In this document: positions 7,282 to 10,478 of the stretch, in pieces | How the letters are laid out: each line of letters starts with the position of its first letter | How positions within the stretch are numbered: position 1 is the stretch's first letter | Source: Variovorax sp. | Lineage (GTDB): Bacteria; Pseudomonadota; Gammaproteobacteria; Burkholderiales; Burkholderiaceae_C | Reading direction: 5' to 3' | DNA: 10,478 nt | NCBI GenBank assembly: GCA_028292835.1 | Contig: JAQGLP010000071.1 | Coordinates: forward strand, 1-10,478 | Notes under the pieces: generated by a model | The model's input: only the letters and a program-made list of their open reading frames with translations | What the model was told of the DNA's origin: nothing | The model's database searches: none | Translations under genes and position numbers: made by a program

Positions 7282-9693
7282 ATGAATACACCTCTCAGTC
7301 GCTTTCGCCTGCGCGGCATTGCCACAGTCGTGGCGGGCGCTCTCGCCGCCACGGCCGCCTGGGCCGTCGAGCCTTTCACAGTGCGTGACATCCGGGTCGA
7401 GGGCCTGCAGCGCGTGGAACCCGGCACCATCTTCGCCTCGCTGCCGGTGCGCGTGGGCGACACCTACACCGACGAGCGCGGCTCGGCCGCGATCCGCGCA
7501 CTGTTCGACCTGGGGCTGTTCAAGGACGTGCGCATCGACGTGAGCGGCAACGTGCTGGTGGTGATCGTCGAGGAGCGGCCGACCATCGCCGACGTGGACT
7601 TCGCCGGCACCAAGGAATTCGACAAGGACACGCTCAAGAAAGCGCTGCGCGACGTCGGGCTGGCCGAGGGCCGTCCGTTCGACCGCGCGCTCGCCGACCG
7701 CGCCGAGCAGGAACTCAAGCGCCAGTACATCAGCCACAGCCTCTACAACGCCACCGTGGTGACCACCGTCACGCCGAGCGAGCGCAACCGGGTCAACCTG
7801 ACCTTCAGCGTGACCGAGGGCGACCGCGCCAAGATCAGGCAAGTGCGCATCGTCGGCAACAAGGAATTCAGCGAATCCACGCTGCTCGACCTGTTCGACC
7901 AGAACGCCGGCGGCTGGTTGAGCTGGTACACCAAGTCGAACCAGTATTCGCGCGCCAAGCTCAACGCCGACCTGGAGACGCTCAAGTCGTTCTACCTGAC
8001 GCGCGGCTACCTCGAATTCCGCATCGACTCCACGCAGGTGGCGGTCTCGCCCGACCGGGAAGACCTGAGCGTCACGGTCAACGTGACCGAAGGGCCCAAA
8101 TACCTGGTGTCCGGCGTCAAGCTGGAGGGCAGCTACCTCGGGCGCGAGGACGAGTTCAAGTCGCTCGTCCGGATCCGCCCGGGCGAGCCCTACAACGTCG
8201 AGCGGGTGAGCGAGACGACCAAGGCGTTCACCGACTATTTCGGCATCTTCGGCTATGCCTTCGCCCGGGTGCAGGTGCGCCCCGAAATCGACCGGGTCAA
8301 CAACCGCGTCGAGCTGACGCTGCAGGCCGAACCGTCGCGGCGCGTCTACGTGCGCCGCGTGGTGATCGGCGGCAACAACCGCACGCGCGACGAGGTGCTG
8401 CGCCGCGAGTTCCGCCAGTTCGAGGCCTCCTGGTACGACGGCGACAAGATCAAGCTGTCGCGCGACCGCGTGGACCGGCTCGGCTTCTTCACCGAAGTCA
8501 ACGTCGAGACGCAGGAGGTGCCCGGTTCGCCGGACCAAGTGGACATCCTGATCAGCGTGGTCGAGAAGCCCACGGGCAGCCTTCAGCTGGGCGCGGGCTA
8601 TTCGAGCGCGGAAAAGGTCTCGCTGAGCTTCGGGATCTCGCAGGAAAACGTGTTCGGCTCGGGCAATTACCTGGGCGTGCAGGTCAACACCAGCAAGTAC
8701 AACCGTGCCATTTCGGTCACGACGACCGACCCGTACTTCACGCAGGACGGCATCTCTCGCTCGATCAGCCTGTACCACACCACCACCCGGCCTTACTACT
8801 CGGTCGATGGCTTGTACCGGCTGGTCAACGAGGGCGGCAGCATCCGCTTCGGCGTTCCGTTCAGCGAGGTCGACACGGTGTTCTTCGGTGCCGGCCTGGA
8901 GCGCTACCGCTTCGATCCGGGCAACAACTCGCTGGTGCAGGCGCCGCAGTCGTACCAGCGTTATTTCGGCTGCATCCCCGGCACCTTCACCTGCACCAAC
9001 AACAACGTGTGGGGGGTGCCGCTGACGGTCGGATGGGCACGCGACGACCGCGACAGCGCCTTGGTGCCCACGCGCGGGCGGCTGCAGCGCGCCAACCTCG
9101 AAGTGGGCGTTGGCGGCGAGATGAAGTACGCCAAGAGCAACTACCAGTACCAGCAGTTCTTCCCGATCAACAAGCAGTACACCTTCGCCATCAATGGCGA
9201 GTTGGGCTACGGCAAGGCCTTCGGCAGCAAGGTCTACCCGATCTTCAAGAACTTCTATGCTGGGGGCCTCGGCTCGGTGCGCGGCTTCGAGCAGAACTCG
9301 CTCGGGCCGCACGACGTGCCGCAACTGGGCCAGACGCAGGGCGCCGCGCTCGGCGGTACCAAGAAGGCAATCTTCAATGCCGAGCTCAGCACGCCGTTTC
9401 CCGGGGCCGGCAACGACCGCACGCTGCGTCTGTACGGCTTCTTCGACGTCGGCAACGTGTTTGGCGATCGCACGGTCGATACCACCGACGCGCAGTGGAG
9501 GGCGCAAAAGAAGATTCGCACCTCGGTCGGGCTGGGCATCAGCTGGATTTCGCCGCTGGGGCCGCTGCGTATCGCCTATGCGGTGCCGTTGGTCTACCAG
9601 AAGGAGGTTCCGGACCCGGCCAATCCGCTGCTGCCGCTGGTGCCGGGCGATAGAATCCAACGTTTGCAATTCCAGATCGGAACTTCGTTCTAA
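7282..9693 (+). CDS. bamA: Outer membrane protein assembly factor BamA (Omp85)
   Basis: BamA is the core of the Bam complex, which folds and inserts beta-barrel proteins into the outer membrane. The product is 803 residues, close to E. coli BamA (810). A signal peptide spans residues 1-28, with likely cleavage after AWA and a mature start VEPFTVRDI. Five POTRA domains follow to about residue 430; recognisable starts are FTVRDIRVEG, IADVDFAGT, IRQVRIVGN, YLVSGVKLEG and VYVRRVVIGG. The barrel begins near GSLQLGAGYSS and includes the conserved loop-6 VRGF (666-669). The C-terminal beta-signal is QFQIGTSF. Only two cysteines occur, Cys564 and Cys571, in a predicted extracellular loop. The ATG at 7282 gives a proper signal peptide, but no Shine-Dalgarno precedes it; an in-frame TTG at 7258 has none either. 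The stop overlaps the skp ATG by one base. Confidence 0.97.
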   Translation: MNTPLSRFRLRGIATVVAGALAATAAWAVEPFTVRDIRVEGLQRVEPGTIFASLPVRVGDTYTDERGSAAIRALFDLGLFKDVRIDVSGNVLVVIVEERPTIADVDFAGTKEFDKDTLKKALRDVGLAEGRPFDRALADRAEQELKRQYISHSLYNATVVTTVTPSERNRVNLTFSVTEGDRAKIRQVRIVGNKEFSESTLLDLFDQNAGGWLSWYTKSNQYSRAKLNADLETLKSFYLTRGYLEFRIDSTQVAVSPDREDLSVTVNVTEGPKYLVSGVKLEGSYLGREDEFKSLVRIRPGEPYNVERVSETTKAFTDYFGIFGYAFARVQVRPEIDRVNNRVELTLQAEPSRRVYVRRVVIGGNNRTRDEVLRREFRQFEASWYDGDKIKLSRDRVDRLGFFTEVNVETQEVPGSPDQVDILISVVEKPTGSLQLGAGYSSAEKVSLSFGISQENVFGSGNYLGVQVNTSKYNRAISVTTTDPYFTQDGISRSISLYHTTTRPYYSVDGLYRLVNEGGSIRFGVPFSEVDTVFFGAGLERYRFDPGNNSLVQAPQSYQRYFGCIPGTFTCTNNNVWGVPLTVGWARDDRDSALVPTRGRLQRANLEVGVGGEMKYAKSNYQYQQFFPINKQYTFAINGELGYGKAFGSKVYPIFKNFYAGGLGSVRGFEQNSLGPHDVPQLGQTQGAALGGTKKAIFNAELSTPFPGAGNDRTLRLYGFFDVGNVFGDRTVDTTDAQWRAQKKIRTSVGLGISWISPLGPLRIAYAVPLVYQKEVPDPANPLLPLVPGDRIQRLQFQIGTSF
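9651..9656 (+). promoter_or_regulatory. Possible -10 element inside the end of bamA, ahead of skp
   Basis: TAGAAT matches the sigma-70 -10 consensus TATAAT at five of six positions and lies about 42 bases before the skp start. It sits in a locally AT-richer stretch (9651-9710) where bamA uses codons rare elsewhere here (AGA, CGT, TTG, CAA). No good -35 is visible at 16-18 bases spacing (for example CTGCTG at 9628-9633). An internal skp promoter would make sense for the chaperone and lipid A genes, but this is a weak call. Confidence 0.22.
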
Positions 9694-10217
9694 TGAAAAA
9701 AATGCTCCGTTCGGCTGGCATCGTGCTGGTCCCGGCTTTCGCGCTGCTGGCGGCTCCGGCCTTTGCGGAAGACTTCCGCGTCGGCTTCGTCAACCCGGAC
9801 CGCGTGCTGCGCGAGGCGCAACCCGCCAAGGCGGCCCAGTCCAAGCTGGAAGCGGAATTTTCAAAGCGCGAAAAGGACCTGACCGTCCAGGGCGAGGCGC
9901 TGAAGAATGCGTCCGAGAAGTTCGAGCGCGAGGCGCCGACCCTGTCGGAGAGCCAGCGCGCCAGCCGCCAGCGCACGTTGATCGAGCAGGACCGCGACTT
10001 CCAGCGCAAGCGCCGCGAGTTCCAGGAAGACCTCAACACCCGCAAGAACGAAGAGCTCCAGCAGGTCTACGAGCGCGCCAACCGGGTCGTGAAGCAGGTC
10101 GCCGAATCCGAGAAGTACGATGCCATCTTGCAGGAGGCGATCTACATCAACCCGAAGCACGACATCACCGACAAGGTGATCAAGGCGCTCAACGCGCCGG
10201 CCGCCAACGGCAAGTAA
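9693..10217 (+). CDS. skp: Periplasmic chaperone Skp (OmpH family)
   Basis: Skp is a trimeric periplasmic chaperone that holds unfolded outer-membrane proteins after secretion and keeps them soluble until BamA inserts them. The product is 174 residues. A signal peptide covers about residues 1-25, with cleavage after AFA to leave EDFRVGFVNPDRVL. The small beta-rich body is split around a long charged helical hairpin, roughly residues 40-140, rich in Lys, Glu, Arg and Gln with coiled-coil character; this forms the tentacles. The chain returns to the body at YDAILQEAIYINPKHDITDKVI. The start ATG shares one base with the bamA stop (TAATG) and has GGAA ten bases upstream, so translation is probably coupled to bamA. 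A second in-frame ATG at 9702 follows a run of seven A residues. Sequence identity in this family is low, so the call rests on architecture and position before lpxD. Confidence 0.95.
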   Translation: MKKMLRSAGIVLVPAFALLAAPAFAEDFRVGFVNPDRVLREAQPAKAAQSKLEAEFSKREKDLTVQGEALKNASEKFEREAPTLSESQRASRQRTLIEQDRDFQRKRREFQEDLNTRKNEELQQVYERANRVVKQVAESEKYDAILQEAIYINPKHDITDKVIKALNAPAANGK

Positions 10218-10231
10218 CACGCGGTCGGCGT

Positions 10232-10478
10232 GTGGCATTGCGGCTTGAAGACATCGTCGGGGCGCTCGGCGGCGAACTGCACGGGGATCCTGCCGTTTCC
10301 ATCGAGCGTCTGGCGCCGCTTGCCACCGCCCCGGGCGATGCGCTCAGCTTCCTGAGCCATCCCAAATACGCCAAGGAACTGGCCGCCTCCCGGGCGGCCT
10401 GCGTCATCGTGGCGCCCGCCATGGCGCAAGCCGCGGCGGCGCGCGGCGCTTTCATCGCGACGCCCGATCCCTATCTCT
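10232..10478 (+). CDS. lpxD: UDP-3-O-acylglucosamine N-acyltransferase LpxD, 3' end missing
   Basis: LpxD adds the second hydroxyacyl chain, from acyl-ACP, to UDP-3-O-acylglucosamine in cytoplasmic lipid A synthesis. Only 82 codons lie in the window, the frame then running off the end; the E. coli protein has about 340 residues. The visible part matches the N-terminal uridine-binding domain: LEDIVGALGGELHGDP, ERLAPLATAPGDALSFLSHP, KYAKELAASRAACVIVAP. The left-handed beta-helix of hexapeptide repeats and the catalytic histidine lie beyond the edge. GTG at 10232 is chosen because it gives MALRLEDIVGALGG, the usual distance from start to LGGEL. A TTG at 10238 is the main alternative, and no strong ribosome site marks either. 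It begins 14 bases after skp, the standard skp-lpxD order, normally followed by fabZ-lpxA-lpxB. Confidence 0.93.
   Translation, partial: MALRLEDIVGALGGELHGDPAVSIERLAPLATAPGDALSFLSHPKYAKELAASRAACVIVAPAMAQAAAARGAFIATPDPYL

Noticed and set aside
7276..9669. Reverse-strand open frame of 797 codons covering nearly all of bamA
   Set aside because: It mirrors a strongly supported BamA gene. In GC-rich DNA with biased third positions, antisense frames stay open by chance, and the translation shows no recognisable domain. Similar reverse frames lie over tsf, pyrH and dxr.
9679..9685. GGAACTT resembling a sigma-E -35 element just before skp
   Set aside because: No matching -10 occurs 15-16 bases on, and the bases encode the conserved GTSF end of BamA, which explains the match.
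1..10478. Search for mobile elements, CRISPR, tRNA, phage, defence or toxin-antitoxin genes
   Set aside because: Every part of the window is accounted for by conserved housekeeping genes in standard order with gaps of at most 106 bases, so there is no room for, or sign of, such a system.

Overview
The window is a stretch of ordinary, well-conserved bacterial core genome. It is GC-rich, with G or C at most third codon positions, and every gene lies on the + strand. The gene order is rpsB (3' part), tsf, pyrH, frr, uppS, cdsA, dxr, rseP, bamA, skp/ompH, lpxD (5' part). This order is widespread in Proteobacteria. The protein sequences (EF-Ts with a TDAPMMECK motif, the PyrH sequence, a BamA ending in QFQIGTSF) look betaproteobacterial, most likely Burkholderiales and perhaps close to Comamonadaceae. 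That placement rests on memory of family sequences, not on a search.

Layout. Positions 1-647 hold the end of ribosomal protein S2, followed by a clear intrinsic terminator (672-695). Positions 754-3055 carry translation and nucleotide genes: EF-Ts, UMP kinase and ribosome recycling factor. Positions 3064-5855 carry lipid-precursor genes: undecaprenyl diphosphate synthase, CDP-diglyceride synthase and DXP reductoisomerase, the last starting at GTG inside the end of cdsA. Positions 5872-10217 carry envelope quality control and outer-membrane assembly: the site-2 protease RseP, the barrel insertase BamA and the periplasmic chaperone Skp. From 10232 the lipid A gene lpxD begins and runs off the window.

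The genes are tightly packed. The largest gap is 106 bases (rpsB-tsf), and three junctions overlap or nearly touch (frr/uppS, cdsA/dxr, bamA/skp). No stretch over 300 bases lacks a gene. Functionally, Dxr supplies isoprenoid precursors and UppS turns them into the C55 lipid carrier. CdsA makes CDP-diacylglycerol for phospholipids. RseP belongs to the sigma-E envelope stress pathway, which in known systems controls bamA and skp. Skp delivers outer-membrane proteins to BamA, and LpxD builds lipid A for the same membrane.

I saw no mobile element, CRISPR array, tRNA, rRNA, toxin-antitoxin pair or defence gene, and no evidence of a previously undescribed system. The points worth checking are small: the rpsB-tsf terminator, the bamA start with no Shine-Dalgarno and a hairpin beside it, a possible promoter in the end of bamA, a rare-codon patch in dxr, and a cysteine pair and a proline-rich segment in BamA.
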